64,000 nt of DNA from Acidobacteriota bacterium (GCA_022340585.1 JAJDNS010000067.1:22211-86210); one strand, 5' to 3'. Shown: positions 25,901 to 34,677, numbered from the stretch's first letter. Translations and numbers: made by a program. The notes: a model not told the origin generated them from the sequence alone.

Positions 25901-25961
25901 CCAGCCAGAGCACGAGAATCGCCGCCGCCAGCACCGCCGCTCGCCGGGGCTCACCACTCAT
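22905..25961 (-). CDS. Reg_prop/YYY periplasmic-sensor histidine kinase
   Basis: 1018 residues from ATG 25961, chosen because a signal peptide (A-A-I-L-V-L-W-L-A-P-P-S-P-A-S) follows immediately. Residues about 30-650 are repeated propeller blades of the Reg_prop type (G-L-P-T-D-L-V near the start, R-Y-D-G-T-E-F, L-W-L-S-S-D-E-G-L). A YYY-like beta domain (about 660-740) and one membrane helix (W-W-A-W-L-L-A-F-A-T-L-G-A-V) follow. The cytosolic part has the HisKA box V-S-H-D-L-K-S-P-L and HATPase motifs N-L-L-D-N-A-L-K-Y, D-N-G-I-G-I, G-S-G-V-G-L-S-L-V. Unlike Bacteroides hybrid systems it lacks a receiver and an AraC domain, so its response regulator is elsewhere. Such propellers usually sense glycans. 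Confidence 0.9.
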   Translation of the reverse strand: MSGEPRRAAVLAAAILVLWLAPPSPASTFVEERFGTVDGLPTDLVKSSARDRFGFVWLATDAGLVRYDGTEFSTYEDEHSFPFAKDLVLTREGRLLAVGDVGLVEVVGTPARVGFRTLFEASLAPEPGVLHSPKAVYEDRRGRLWVAEPQGIVRVDGERLIRYELPPPSHSASFIRSYCLAEDGFGTLWAAAQTGKLYRFDEGADRFVPVAIDWPVTEVNRLRPIGEDRLWAGTGRGLFEIRVGKGGHVVDVVQISDTYRVSAIGRVGEDIVLGTFGLEAHVGRLEGGRFSPRDRVPAFLVQHILADEDGSLWLSSDEGLLHLRPPDFEVVRLADEAMSRFLVSFVQTANGAMYASDRRNVYRLRPGPRGTVTKALLDEPSPFLLGLRTDGRFVYAAHETGLLQFEGERLVRRLSLEGSFAQDLEQDEDSRLWLIRAADDGILRLDPDGSERYYGVGAGVPRRALALDRSLTGEIVVATNDPNALLLRYDGDRDSFATLVANLPFEPADGFNVYDLAVDAKGRYWIGTTAGLLEVREGRAFRVELGPGRDSSLVVAVAADESCSIWIATGDGVVRLDPETGEHDHFDEGAGLPSRIVAVRGLFPVPGGGVTAATARGLARLQGLPRSRGALPPPALLDVRINDEPIDPGVEVPTVPDGGYLASRFASPHYGDHLAYQVRLEGRDESWRRPQVRNEIVLAGMDSGPHTLQVRAVMPGSSQVSAPTRFSFTVSRPWYQTWWAWLLAFATLGAVAWAASELRSRRLARTEQRLRALVDERTLELSQANLLLGERNAEMERFTYTVSHDLKSPLISISGFIGLLEADLEKGRLTEAGDYVARVKSSASRMTELLDELLQLSLVGRARGEPESVAVKPLVDEVTREMATRIAERGVELSVEPDLPTLYVDRSRLRQVLQNLLDNALKYLGDQEQPRIEVGGRREDGRARLFVRDNGIGIDPAHHEEAFELFKRLHAGVDGSGVGLSLVKRIVEVHGGRVWLESEGRPGRGTIVWMDLPADRPD

Positions 25962-25971
25962 CTGCGGGAAC

Positions 25972-25977
25972 ACTCTA
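25972..25977 (-). promoter_or_regulatory. putative -10 box (TAGAGT) of the Reg_prop kinase
   Basis: On the minus strand TAGAGT lies ten bases upstream of ATG 25961, which has no Shine-Dalgarno. If used, the mRNA would be almost leaderless. Confidence 0.35.
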
Positions 25978-26170
25978 GCCGCGCCCGCCCGGCTGCGGCA
26001 AGGCACCGGCGCCGGTCCGATGACGGCCACCTTCGAGCGAGCCGGCGAGATCGCCCAACCGCGAGACGCGGGCTCCGGGCCTCCAGAACCAGCAGAGGAT
26101 TGCCCGAGTGCCTCGATCGGGAGACGATGGGCTCCCCCCGCGAGCGCTCATCGGCGAGGAGGAAGGCCAG

Positions 26171-26821
26171 ATGACCGAGGACAGCCGAGCCCGGGATCCC
26201 GCGCGGGTCCTCTTCGACTACCTGTACCTCCGCGATCCGGAGATCGGGCCCGCCGACGCCGTCATCGGCTTCGGGCACTTCGATCTGAAGATCCCTCGCC
26301 GCTGCCTCGAGCTGCACCGCCGCGGACTCGCTCCCTTGATCGTGCTCTCGGGAGGGAGGGGCGCGGGCACCGCCGACCTCGGCCAGGCCGAGGCCCGCGC
26401 CTTTCTCGACGAGATCCAGGCGCACGCGAGCGAGGGCGCGGTCCTCCTCGAGGACCGCTCGACCAACACCGGAGAGAACGTCGAGGCCACGGCCCGCCTG
26501 CTGGAGGACGAGGGTCGGCCCCTCGGATCCGGAGGCGGGGTCCGCACCGCGCTCATCGTGGCCAACGCCTGCCGGCAGCGCCGGGTGGACCTGACCTGCC
26601 GCCGCCACCACCCGGACGTGCGGTGGATCAACGCCCCGCCCGCCACATCCTTCCTCGAGGAGGTCGCCCTGTACGCGGGCAAGGGCCAGGACCTCGTGCC
26701 GCTGCTGTCCGGCGAGATCCAGCGCCTCCTCGACTACCCGGCCCGGGGGTTCTGCCTGCCTGCGCACATCCCCCCGGAGGTCCTCGCCGCCCACGCGCGG
26801 CTCAATGCGCAGCGGGGCTGA
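26171..26821 (+). CDS. YdcF-like DUF218 protein
   Basis: 216 residues from ATG 26171, with GGAGGAAGG just upstream. The DUF218 pattern is clear: D-A-V-I-G-F-G-H-F-D at about residue 28, then L-I-V-L-S-G-G-R-G, then E-D-R-S-T-N-T-G-E-N-V and finally I-V-A-N-A-C-R-Q-R-R. The fold is a Rossmann-like alpha-beta domain. Members such as YdcF bind SAM in vitro, others (SanA/ElyC) act in envelope polysaccharide metabolism. This copy has no membrane helix, so it fits the cytosolic YdcF group. It stands alone, divergent from the Reg_prop kinase. Confidence 0.82.
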   Translation: MTEDSRARDPARVLFDYLYLRDPEIGPADAVIGFGHFDLKIPRRCLELHRRGLAPLIVLSGGRGAGTADLGQAEARAFLDEIQAHASEGAVLLEDRSTNTGENVEATARLLEDEGRPLGSGGGVRTALIVANACRQRRVDLTCRRHHPDVRWINAPPATSFLEEVALYAGKGQDLVPLLSGEIQRLLDYPARGFCLPAHIPPEVLAAHARLNAQRG

Positions 26822-26865
26822 GGACGAGCAGCGGGCCCTGCCGCTCGACGCGCGTCGCTCCCCGC

Positions 26866-28098
26866 TCAGGCGGCCCGGATGGCGTCCACCGGGTGCAGGC
26901 GGGAGGCGCGGAGGGCCGGGTAGACGCCGGCGCCAAGGCCGATGACGATGGCGAAAACGGCGGCGAGGAGGAGGCCAGCCGGGGAAACGGGCAGCCCGTC
27001 TTCGAAGGCCGTTCCCGCCAGCAGGGTGATCCCGTAGCCGAGGGCCGCGCCCAGCATCCCGCCCACGAGCGAGAGCGAAACGGACTCCACGAGGAACTGA
27101 CCGAAGATCTCCGGGTCGGTGGCGCCCATGGCCTTGCGGAGACCGATCTCGTAGGTCCTCTCGCCAATCGAGATCTGCATCACCGAGAAGATCCCGATCC
27201 CGCCGACGAGGAGGGAGATGCCGGCGATCGAGGCGAGGACCACCCTCCAGTTGCGAACCAGCTCGTCGACCTGGCCCCGGATGCGCAGGAGCTCCTCGCC
27301 GATGTTCTCGATCTTGAAGTCGGTGATCCCGCGGTGGCTGCGCCGCATGAGGTCTTCCACCTCGCCCTGGGCGTGCTCCAGCTCCAGGGGGTCGGCCTGG
27401 AAGGCCCAGGCGTGGACGGTGTCTTCGCCCAGGAAGTACTCCTGGGCGGTGGTGAGGGGGATGTAGACCTTGGAGTTGTCCCGGCGCATCTCGTCGTCGT
27501 TGACCTGGTTGGTGCCGAGGTGGCGGAGGACCCCCACGATTCGGAATCGCACCCCGCGGATCAGGATCTCGCGACCCACCGCCTCCTCGCTGCCGAAGAC
27601 GTCCTCCTTGAGGGTGTGCCCCAGCAGCGCCACCGTGGCCCGGGTCTCGACGTCGCGCTCCACCAGGTAGCGGCCGGTCTCGGCGTCGCGGTTGCGAATG
27701 CGGCCCCAGGCGGGGGTGACGCCCTCGACCGTGATCTTGAGGGTCCGCCCGTTCACGCGGGCCGTCTCGTCGCCGAGACCCACGACGGGAGCGGCCTCCT
27801 CGATCACCTCGCGGCCCCGCTCGATGATCGCGCCGTCGGCCCGACGCAGGCCCCGGGAGTAGCCTTGCTTCTTCCGCTCGATCGGGTTCTCGGCCTCCCT
27901 GGGCACCACGATGATCACGCCGTCGTAGCCGAGGTCGGCGAGGCCCTTCTCGACCGCGTCGGCGAGGCCGCCGATGACCGACACCATGACCACGAGGGCG
28001 GTCGTGCCGAGGACGATCCCGACCAGGGTCAGCGCCGAGCGGAGCTTGTGGGCCCGGATCTCGGCGAGCGACGTGCGGACGGCCTCGTCGACGTGCAC
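26866..28098 (-). CDS. ABC transporter permease (MacB/FtsX type), second copy
   Basis: 410 residues from GTG 28098, which overlaps the stop of the upstream permease (TAGTG). Architecture: one N-terminal helix (A-L-T-L-V-G-I-V-L-G-T-T-A-L-V-V-M), a MacB-PCD periplasmic domain of about 220 residues, then three C-terminal helices with R-T-Y-E-I-G-L-R-K-A-M-G-A, the signature of FtsX-like permeases, ending A-L-R-A-S-R-L-H-P-V-D-A-I-R. With the other permease it would form a heterodimeric MacB-like exporter driven by the ATPase at 29376. Confidence 0.9.
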   Translation of the reverse strand: MHVDEAVRTSLAEIRAHKLRSALTLVGIVLGTTALVVMVSVIGGLADAVEKGLADLGYDGVIIVVPREAENPIERKKQGYSRGLRRADGAIIERGREVIEEAAPVVGLGDETARVNGRTLKITVEGVTPAWGRIRNRDAETGRYLVERDVETRATVALLGHTLKEDVFGSEEAVGREILIRGVRFRIVGVLRHLGTNQVNDDEMRRDNSKVYIPLTTAQEYFLGEDTVHAWAFQADPLELEHAQGEVEDLMRRSHRGITDFKIENIGEELLRIRGQVDELVRNWRVVLASIAGISLLVGGIGIFSVMQISIGERTYEIGLRKAMGATDPEIFGQFLVESVSLSLVGGMLGAALGYGITLLAGTAFEDGLPVSPAGLLLAAVFAIVIGLGAGVYPALRASRLHPVDAIRAA

Positions 28099-29366
28099 TA
28101 CTCGTACCTCAGGGCCTCGATGGGATTCAGGCGCGCCGCCCGGATGGCCGGGTAGAACCCGAAGAAGATCCCGACCGCCACCGCGAAGCCCAGGCCGAGG
28201 ACCATGATGCGCGGGGTCATGACCACCGGTTGCTGGATGAGGTCGCTCATGGCCGCGGTGAACCCCACCCCGAGGCCGAGCCCCAGCAGGCCCCCGAGAA
28301 GCGTGACGACGACGCTCTCCACCAGGAACTGGGCCATGATGTTGAGCCCGGTGGCCCCCAGGGCCTTGCGCGTGCCGACCTCGCGCACCCTCTCGTTGAA
28401 GGAGGCGAGGAGGATGTTCATGATGACGATGCCGCCGACGAGGAGCGAGATGGTCCCGCAGACGAGGAAGGTGATGTCGTAGATCTTCCCCTGCTCGTCC
28501 ATCTGCTGGGCGAAGGCGGCGCGGTTGAAGACCTCGAAGTCCTCGACCCCCCCGTGGGCCCGGCGGAGGATGGTCGTCGCCTCCTCGGTGGCCTCGTCCA
28601 TCTCCTCCACGCTGCGGGCCTGGACGTTGATGTAGGCCACCTTCTGGTTCTCGCGATCCCCTACCATCCGGGTGATCATCGAGGTGATCGGCACGAAGAC
28701 CATCTCGTTCATCCACTCCAGCGAGTTCCGGTTGGCGGAGTTCCAGTAGAAGACCTTCCGCTCCATGACCCCCACCACGGTGTAGCGGTCGGAGCCGATG
28801 CTGACGATCCTCCCCACCGCCGGGCGACCCCCGAACAGCTCGCGGCGCCGCGTGGAGCCGAGAACCACGACCTTGGCGCTGCGGCCGAGGTCCTCGCCGG
28901 TGAGAAAGCGGCCCTCCGCCGGGTGGAAGTCGTACATGGGCTCGTAGGCGGGGGTGGCGCCCGAGATCTGGAGCGACTTCTCGAAGCCCGGGGCCTTCAC
29001 GATCTCCTGGCGCTCCATCGTCGGCTCCACCAGCTCGAGGGTCGTGGCCTGGGCCTGGAGGGCGCGGGCGTCCTCGTAGGTGAGGCCCTTCGACCTCTTC
29101 TCGATGGCGTTCTGCTTGAGCTCCCGGGCGTTCAGCTCGCGGACGAACATCTTGCGCACTCCGCCCGTCTTGTCCCAGAACTCCTGCCCCTTGCGTCGTC
29201 CGCCGTCGATGAGGCCGAACGTGGCCACCACGGAGGCAACCCCGAGGACGATTCCCACCATCTGGAGGAGGCTCCGGCTCCGGTGGGTTCCGATGTCGAC
29301 CACCCCGTCGACCACCGAGTCCCAGAGCGAGAAGAGGTGCCGGCGCAAGAGCCTCAGGCGGGACAT
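28098..29366 (-). CDS. ABC transporter permease (MacB/FtsX type), first copy
   Basis: 422 residues from ATG 29366. Four-helix MacB topology: helix near residue 35 (L-L-Q-M-V-G-I-V-L-G-V-A-S-V-V-A), a periplasmic domain with the G-R-F-L-T-G-E-D motif, then F-N-E-R-V-R-E-V-G-T-R-K-A-L-G-A and two further helices, ending R-A-A-R-L-N-P-I-E-A-L-R-Y-E. It differs enough from the second permease to be an old duplication. Third gene of the adaptor-ATPase-permease-permease operon. Confidence 0.91.
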   Translation of the reverse strand: MSRLRLLRRHLFSLWDSVVDGVVDIGTHRSRSLLQMVGIVLGVASVVATFGLIDGGRRKGQEFWDKTGGVRKMFVRELNARELKQNAIEKRSKGLTYEDARALQAQATTLELVEPTMERQEIVKAPGFEKSLQISGATPAYEPMYDFHPAEGRFLTGEDLGRSAKVVVLGSTRRRELFGGRPAVGRIVSIGSDRYTVVGVMERKVFYWNSANRNSLEWMNEMVFVPITSMITRMVGDRENQKVAYINVQARSVEEMDEATEEATTILRRAHGGVEDFEVFNRAAFAQQMDEQGKIYDITFLVCGTISLLVGGIVIMNILLASFNERVREVGTRKALGATGLNIMAQFLVESVVVTLLGGLLGLGLGVGFTAAMSDLIQQPVVMTPRIMVLGLGFAVAVGIFFGFYPAIRAARLNPIEALRYE

Positions 29367-29375
29367 CGCAGCTCC

Positions 29376-30120
<745 letters not shown>

Positions 30121-30128
<8 letters not shown>

Positions 30129-31368
30129 CGTCCTCGTCCTTCGGGCGGGTGGGGTCCTCCACCGCCACCTCGACGCCCTCGTCGAGCCCGGCGACGATCT
30201 CCACCTTCTCGACGCTGGCGAGGCCGGTCTCCACCTCTCGCAGGTCGAAGCTCTTCTTCCACAGGTTCTTCTCGTCGAGCTCCTCCTCCTCGTTCCCGTC
30301 GGAGGCCAGGACCCTGGAGAGGAGGCCCCCCTTCTTCGCCTCCTCCTGCGGCTCCTCTTCCTTCTTCACGTACACGACGTCGGTCTCGTCCTTCTTGAAG
30401 ATGGCCTCGACGGGCACGGTGAGCACGCCCTCGCGCTTCTCCCCGACGACGTCGATGTTGGCGGTCATCCCCGTGCGCAGCTCCGCCCCCTGCCGGTCGA
30501 TGGCGATCTCGACGTCGAAGACCTTGACCTTCTCCTCCAGGCGCGCGGCGGGGGCGATGCGCTCGATGACTCCCTCGAACTTCACCTTCGGGTAGGCGTC
30601 GAGGGTGATGCGGACGGGCTGCTCGAGCCGGATCTTGCCGATGTCCACCTCGTTGATGCCCGCCTTGATGATCATGGTGTCGACGTCGGCCACGGTCATC
30701 AGGACCGTGCCTGCGTTGAACGACGAGACACCGGACGTCACGGTGTCTCCGAGCTCCACGTCGCGACGGATCACCAGCCCGTCCATGGGCGAGGTCACGT
30801 TCAGATGCTGGGCGGTGGCGGCGTTGGCGAGGGCGATGGGGACCCCACTCTCCTGGACAATCTTGTACTTCTCGAGCGCGGCGTCGTAGTTGGCCTTCGC
30901 CTGGCGGTAGCGGGTCTCGGTCTCCAGGTCGGCCTGCTTGGAGAGAAGTCCCTGATCGAAGAGCCCGCGGTTGCGCTCGTGGGTCGCTCGGGCCTCGGTG
31001 AGGGCGATCTCCGCCTCCTCGACCGCGTTCTTCACCTGCGAGAGGTCCCGGGCCTGGTTGACATCGGGCTCCACCCGGGCCAGGACCTGGCCCCGGCGGA
31101 CCTTGTCGCCCTCGCGAACGAGCAGCTCGACCACCTTTCCGGAGAGGACCGACTTCACGTCGACCTTGACCAGCGGCTCGACCGACCCGACCTCGCTGAC
31201 CCGCACCTGCACGTCGGCGAGCTCGGCCCTGGCGGTGCGGAGCGCGTCCTTCCTCTCGTCGCCTCCGTCGCCGTTGCGGGTGGCGAACCAGGCGCCGAGG
31301 ACCACGACCACCAGGAGCCCGCCGATCCACAGCCACCTTCGCGACTTCTTCCCGTTCACCCTGGCCAT
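30121..31368 (-). CDS. periplasmic adaptor of an ABC efflux pump (MacA/HlyD family)
   Basis: 415 residues from ATG 31368 with AGAGGAG upstream; first gene of the operon. An N-terminal anchor helix ([13 protein letters not shown]) is followed by the lipoyl half-motif ([13 protein letters not shown]), a helical hairpin (about 105-175), the second lipoyl half ([10 protein letters not shown]) and the beta-barrel. Unusual for the family is an acidic/basic low-complexity insert (about 330-370, rich in E and K) in the membrane-proximal region. It should couple the inner-membrane exporter to an outer-membrane TolC protein; none is adjacent. Confidence 0.9.
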
Positions 31369-31483
31369 GACCCGCTCCTCTCGTCGCCCGGCCCGACCCG
31401 TACCCAGAGGCGTCCTGGGACAATCGTGCTCTCGCTTCGTAGTACGCCCCTCTCCCCGAATGGGTTCCCAGACGGAGTCAAAC

Positions 31484-31499
31484 GTCCAAGCCGTTGGAC
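31484..31499 (+). repeat. short hairpin (6-bp arms)
   Basis: GTCCAA-GCCG-TTGGAC in the gap between the efflux operon and the small secreted protein, about 145 bases before the latter's start. Could be part of a leader or an operator. Confidence 0.35.
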
Positions 31500-31585
31500 T
31501 TCCGGGGCGAGCGACGCCGGGGCACGGCCCCCGGACGGGTCGGTGGCGTCGCTTGCCACCCCGAGGGAAGTGTCATTAACCTACA

Positions 31586-31621
31586 GGTCGGCCGACGGCC
31601 GACCGCCCGGGTTGCCCGGGC
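31586..31621 (+). promoter_or_regulatory. two back-to-back perfect hairpins in the leader of the small secreted protein
   Basis: GGTCGGCCG-A-CGGCCGACC (9-bp arms, 31586-31604) is followed with no spacer by GCCCGGG-TTG-CCCGGGC (7-bp arms, 31605-31621). They end 22 bases before ATG 31644. Placement just before the ribosome binding site suggests an mRNA-stability or attenuation element, or a pair of operators. Confidence 0.6.
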
Positions 31622-31643
31622 CCCCCGATGTGAGAGGACCGAA

Positions 31644-32012
31644 ATGACTGGCGTGAAGAGGTACCTGATGGTCACCGCGACGTTGTCGGCGCTGCTTCTC
31701 GGCGGCAGCATCGGATCGGCGGTGGCAGCCGAGGCGAGGGTGGTCGACGGGAATCTGTGGGTCGCCTCGACAGACGCCGAGAAGCGGGCCTACATGGTCG
31801 GTGTCGCCGACACCCTCGCGCTGCAGCAAGCCATCCTCGCGAAGAAGGGCGTGAAGAGCCCGGAGTCGATCACTCGCCTGTCCGATGTGCTCCAGGACGT
31901 GACGGCCGAACGCGCCGTCGAGGAGATCGACAACTGGTACGAGGCGAACCCCTCGCGCATGGCTGCTCCGGTGCTCGGCGTGGTCTGGCTGAGCATCGTC
32001 GAGGCTCGCTGA
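31644..32012 (+). CDS. small secreted protein, unknown function
   Basis: 122 residues from ATG 31644 (GAGAGGA site). A Sec signal peptide (about 1-28: V-T-A-T-L-S-A-L-L-L-G-G, cleavage after V-A-A) precedes a compact helical domain with V-D-G-N-L-W-V, A-Y-M-V-G-V-A-D-T-L-A-L-Q-Q and I-D-N-W-Y-E-A-N-P. The N-L-W ... Y-M-x-G-x-x-D motif and the late W-Y-x-x-N-P are reminiscent of the Rap1a/Tai-type and other small periplasmic helical proteins, but I cannot assign a family. It lies alone behind two strong hairpins. Confidence 0.72.
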   Translation: MTGVKRYLMVTATLSALLLGGSIGSAVAAEARVVDGNLWVASTDAEKRAYMVGVADTLALQQAILAKKGVKSPESITRLSDVLQDVTAERAVEEIDNWYEANPSRMAAPVLGVVWLSIVEAR

Positions 32013-32079
32013 CTTGATCCAGAGAGGGAGATTTCACGGCGGCACGACGGGAGTGCGGCCATCGGCGGCGTGGCTGGGG

Positions 32080-32085
32080 TAGAGT
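32080..32085 (+). promoter_or_regulatory. putative -10 box (TAGAGT) of the cardiolipin synthase gene
   Basis: TAGAGT preceded by GGGG, 36 bases upstream of GTG 32122. The same GGTAGAGT-like sequence precedes the methyltransferase at 33719. Confidence 0.35.
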
Positions 32086-32121
32086 CTTGCTGAACACGCC
32101 ACAGAGGCAGGAGGCACGAGC

Positions 32122-33600
32122 GTGACAAAGCCCCGTCCCCAGCTGCCGGAGGAGGTGGCCCGACCGACCGGTGACGGCACCGAGCTCGACGGCCTGATCT
32201 CCGGCCCCGAAGCGCAACACCCCGGCCGGTCGGGGTTTCGCCTGGTCGGCCAGGGCCCGGAGGCGTTCGCCATCCGCACGCGCTCGGCGCTCCTGGCCGG
32301 CCGCAGCCTCGACGTGCAGACGTACATCTGGCACGCCGACGTGACGGGGCTCTACCTCGCCCACCGCGTCCTCGAGACCGCCGATCGCGGGGTGCGCGTC
32401 CGCCTCCTCGTCGACGACATGGACGCCCGGGCGAAGAACGCCGGCTTCGCCGCGCTCGACGCCCATCCCCACGTGGCGGTCCGGATGTTCAACCCATTCT
32501 TCTCGCGCCGGGGCACGCTCAGCCAGGTGGCGGAGATGGTCGGGAGCTTCAACCGCATCAACCACCGCATGCACAACAAGACCTGGATCGCGGACAACCG
32601 GATCGCGATCGTCGGCGGACGGAACCTCGGCGACGAGTACTTTGGCGCCAGCGAGGACGTGAACTTCGTCGACCTCGACTTCGCCATGGTCGGACCCGTC
32701 GTCCGGGACGCGTCGGCCTCGTTCGACCGGTACTGGAACGCGAGCACGACCTGGCCCATGAGCGTTCTCGACCCGGAGGGCGTCAACCCGGAGGCCCTGG
32801 AGAGGGTCAGGACCCTTCTCGCCGAGCGGGCAGCCGAAGGTGAGAGGAGCAGCTACGCCGCCGAGCTCCGCGGCGACGACGCGGTCGGGCGCCTCCTGGC
32901 CGGCGACTGGCCCATGGAGTGGACCACCGAGAGCCGCTTCGTGTCCGACGACCCCGGCAAGGTATCGATGACCGGGGAGGCACTCGAGCGCTCCCACGTC
33001 CGGACCCTCCTCGTGCCGGCCGCGGAGGCGGCGAAGAAGAGCGTGAGCCTCATCTCACCCTACTTCGTGCCCGGCGAGCTGGGCACCAGGATTCTGGTCG
33101 ACGCGGCACGGGCCGGCCGGCGCGTACGTGTGCTGACCAACTCCCTGGTCGCCAACGACGTGGCCGCGGTCCACGGGGGCTACACCCGCTGGCGCCGGGC
33201 CCTCCTCGAGGGGGGCGTCGCCATCTGGGAGCTCAAGCCCCTGCCCGGCAGCGACGTCCGTGCGAGCCTGCTCGGGTCGTCGGGGGCCAGCCTCCACACC
33301 AAGGCGCTGGCGGTGGACGGCAGGACGCTCTTCGTCGGGAGCTTCAACATCGACCCACGCTCGACCTGGCTCAACTGCGAGCAGGGCGTGCTCGCCGAGA
33401 GCGCCCCGCTGACGGAGACGTTCGAGGCGATCTTCGACCGGCAGTCCGAGGGCGCACGCGCGTGGCGTGTGACGCTCGAGAACGGCGAGCTGCGGTGGAG
33501 CGACGGCCAGGAGACATTCGATCACGACCCCAAGGCCCCGCTGAGCCGGCGACTCCAGGCCTGGGTCACCCGCGCACTGCGCCTCGACGCCCAGCTCTGA
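32122..33600 (+). CDS. phospholipase D-family cardiolipin synthase (ClsC-like)
   Basis: 492 residues from GTG 32122 with GCAGGAGG upstream. Two HKD motifs are intact: H-N-K-T-W-I-A-D followed by G-G-R-N-L-G-D (about residue 155) and H-T-K-A-L-A-V-D followed by F-V-G-S-F-N-I-D-P-R-S (about 395). The segment between the first His/Lys and the strand pattern L-D-V-Q-T-Y-I-W match ClsC rather than the membrane-anchored ClsA, and no N-terminal membrane helices are present. It would make cardiolipin from phosphatidylglycerol and a second phospholipid. An MprF homologue in the same window uses the same lipid. Confidence 0.88.
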   Translation: MTKPRPQLPEEVARPTGDGTELDGLISGPEAQHPGRSGFRLVGQGPEAFAIRTRSALLAGRSLDVQTYIWHADVTGLYLAHRVLETADRGVRVRLLVDDMDARAKNAGFAALDAHPHVAVRMFNPFFSRRGTLSQVAEMVGSFNRINHRMHNKTWIADNRIAIVGGRNLGDEYFGASEDVNFVDLDFAMVGPVVRDASASFDRYWNASTTWPMSVLDPEGVNPEALERVRTLLAERAAEGERSSYAAELRGDDAVGRLLAGDWPMEWTTESRFVSDDPGKVSMTGEALERSHVRTLLVPAAEAAKKSVSLISPYFVPGELGTRILVDAARAGRRVRVLTNSLVANDVAAVHGGYTRWRRALLEGGVAIWELKPLPGSDVRASLLGSSGASLHTKALAVDGRTLFVGSFNIDPRSTWLNCEQGVLAESAPLTETFEAIFDRQSEGARAWRVTLENGELRWSDGQETFDHDPKAPLSRRLQAWVTRALRLDAQL

Positions 33601-33694
33601 CCATCGTGAGGGCAAGCTCGAGCCGCCGGTGAATCGCGCGCTCCCGGTGAGCCGGACGTGCCTGAAGGACCTGTGGGCGACGGTCGGGGAGAGG

Positions 33695-33700
33695 TAGAGT
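33695..33700 (+). promoter_or_regulatory. putative -10 box (TAGAGT) of the methyltransferase
   Basis: TAGAGT 18 bases upstream of GTG 33719, in the sequence GAGGTAGAGTAC. No -35 evident. Confidence 0.35.
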
Positions 33701-33718
33701 ACGGGGGCGGGAGGCGCC

Positions 33719-34408
33719 GTGAGGCAAGCCCTGGACATCGACAGGTTGGCCGGAGTCTACGCGCGCCTCGCCCGGCGCTACGACTGGCAGCACCGCCTGA
33801 TCACGGCGGCGGCGGACGAGCGCGGGCGACGGATCGTGGTCGAGGCCACCGTGCGCGAGGGCGACCAGGTCCTCGACGCCGGCGCCGGGACCGGAGCCAC
33901 GGGCCTCATGGCGGCCCGCAAGGCGGGCATGAGTGGTCACGTCACTCTCTTCGACCTCAGCGACGACATGCTGGCGGTGGCGCGGGACAAGGCCGCTCGG
34001 GAAGGCCTGCTCGACCGCTTGACCTTCAGCACCGGCGACATGGTCCGCCTTCCGTTCTCCGACGAGAGCTTCGACGTCGTCCTGTCGACCTACAGCCTGT
34101 GCCCGCTCTACGACCCGGAGGCCGGCGCCCGGGAGCTCTACCGCGTCGCCCGGCCGGGGGGGCGGATCGGCTGCGCCCACTCGGCCGAGCCTCGGACCAC
34201 CGTCGCGAGGTGGCTCGCCGGCAAGCTGGAGAACGTCGCGTGGCGTTTCCCGTGGTTGTCGATGGGGTGCCGCGGCGTCCACGTCCTGCCCGCTCTCGAG
34301 CGCGCCGGAGGGCGGGTGCGGTTCGTCAGTCTCATCGGCGTGCCGCTGTGGCCGTTCGAGGTGTTCGTCGTTGAGAAGCCTCGCGACAGCACCGCGAGTA
34401 GACGGTGA
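33719..34408 (+). CDS. class I SAM-dependent methyltransferase (UbiE-like)
   Basis: 229 residues from GTG 33719 (GGGAGG site). Begins I-D-R-L-A-G-V-Y-A-R-L-A-R-R-Y-D, the helix typical of UbiE/MenG-like enzymes, then motif I V-L-D-A-G-A-G-T-G-A-T-G, L-F-D-L-S-D-D-M and L-P-F-S-D-E-S-F-D-V-V. The C-terminal about 60 residues diverge. The substrate is undetermined; a phospholipid N-methyltransferase or quinone methyltransferase is possible, the former suggested only by the neighbouring cardiolipin synthase. Confidence 0.82.
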   Translation: MRQALDIDRLAGVYARLARRYDWQHRLITAAADERGRRIVVEATVREGDQVLDAGAGTGATGLMAARKAGMSGHVTLFDLSDDMLAVARDKAAREGLLDRLTFSTGDMVRLPFSDESFDVVLSTYSLCPLYDPEAGARELYRVARPGGRIGCAHSAEPRTTVARWLAGKLENVAWRFPWLSMGCRGVHVLPALERAGGRVRFVSLIGVPLWPFEVFVVEKPRDSTASRR

Positions 34409-34530
34409 TGCGCGAGGCCCTGGCCTCGCGGTCGCGCTGGCAGACTCCCGGTGCGGCGAAGGGCCGCGGGGAAGATTGGCGGGAGGGGCGGGATCCGGCG
34501 CCAGTTGCAGGGGAAAGACGGCGGGAAGTG

Positions 34531-34536
34531 TACAAT
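34531..34536 (+). promoter_or_regulatory. putative -10 box (TACAAT) of the microprotein gene
   Basis: TACAAT 45 bases upstream of ATG 34582. TTGCAG at 34505-34510 could be a -35, but the 20-base spacer is long. Confidence 0.4.
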
Positions 34537-34581
34537 CCACGTACCACGCCCTGAGCGCGTCTGTCTGCGAAGGAGATCCGC

Positions 34582-34677
34582 ATGGGAGTAGCGAAGACCG
34601 CCGTGAAGGTGAAGACTCGCAAGACGAGGAAGAAAGTCAAGAAGTCGACCAAGGAGGTCAAGAAAGCCCTCAAGTAA
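34582..34677 (+). CDS. 31-residue lysine-rich microprotein
   Basis: ATG 34582 follows a near-perfect AAGGAGATCCGC ribosome binding site, and the frame ends TAA at 34675-34677. The product, 31 residues, has 12 Lys and 2 Arg and almost no acidic residues, with K-T-R-K-T-R-K-K-V-K-K at its centre. It is far more AAG/AAA-rich than its GC-rich surroundings, which argues for selection on the protein. A TACAAT box lies upstream and a hairpin at 34684-34697 follows. A nucleic-acid- or ribosome-binding role would fit such a composition. I know no named family. Confidence 0.65.
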   Translation: MGVAKTAVKVKTRKTRKKVKKSTKEVKKALK

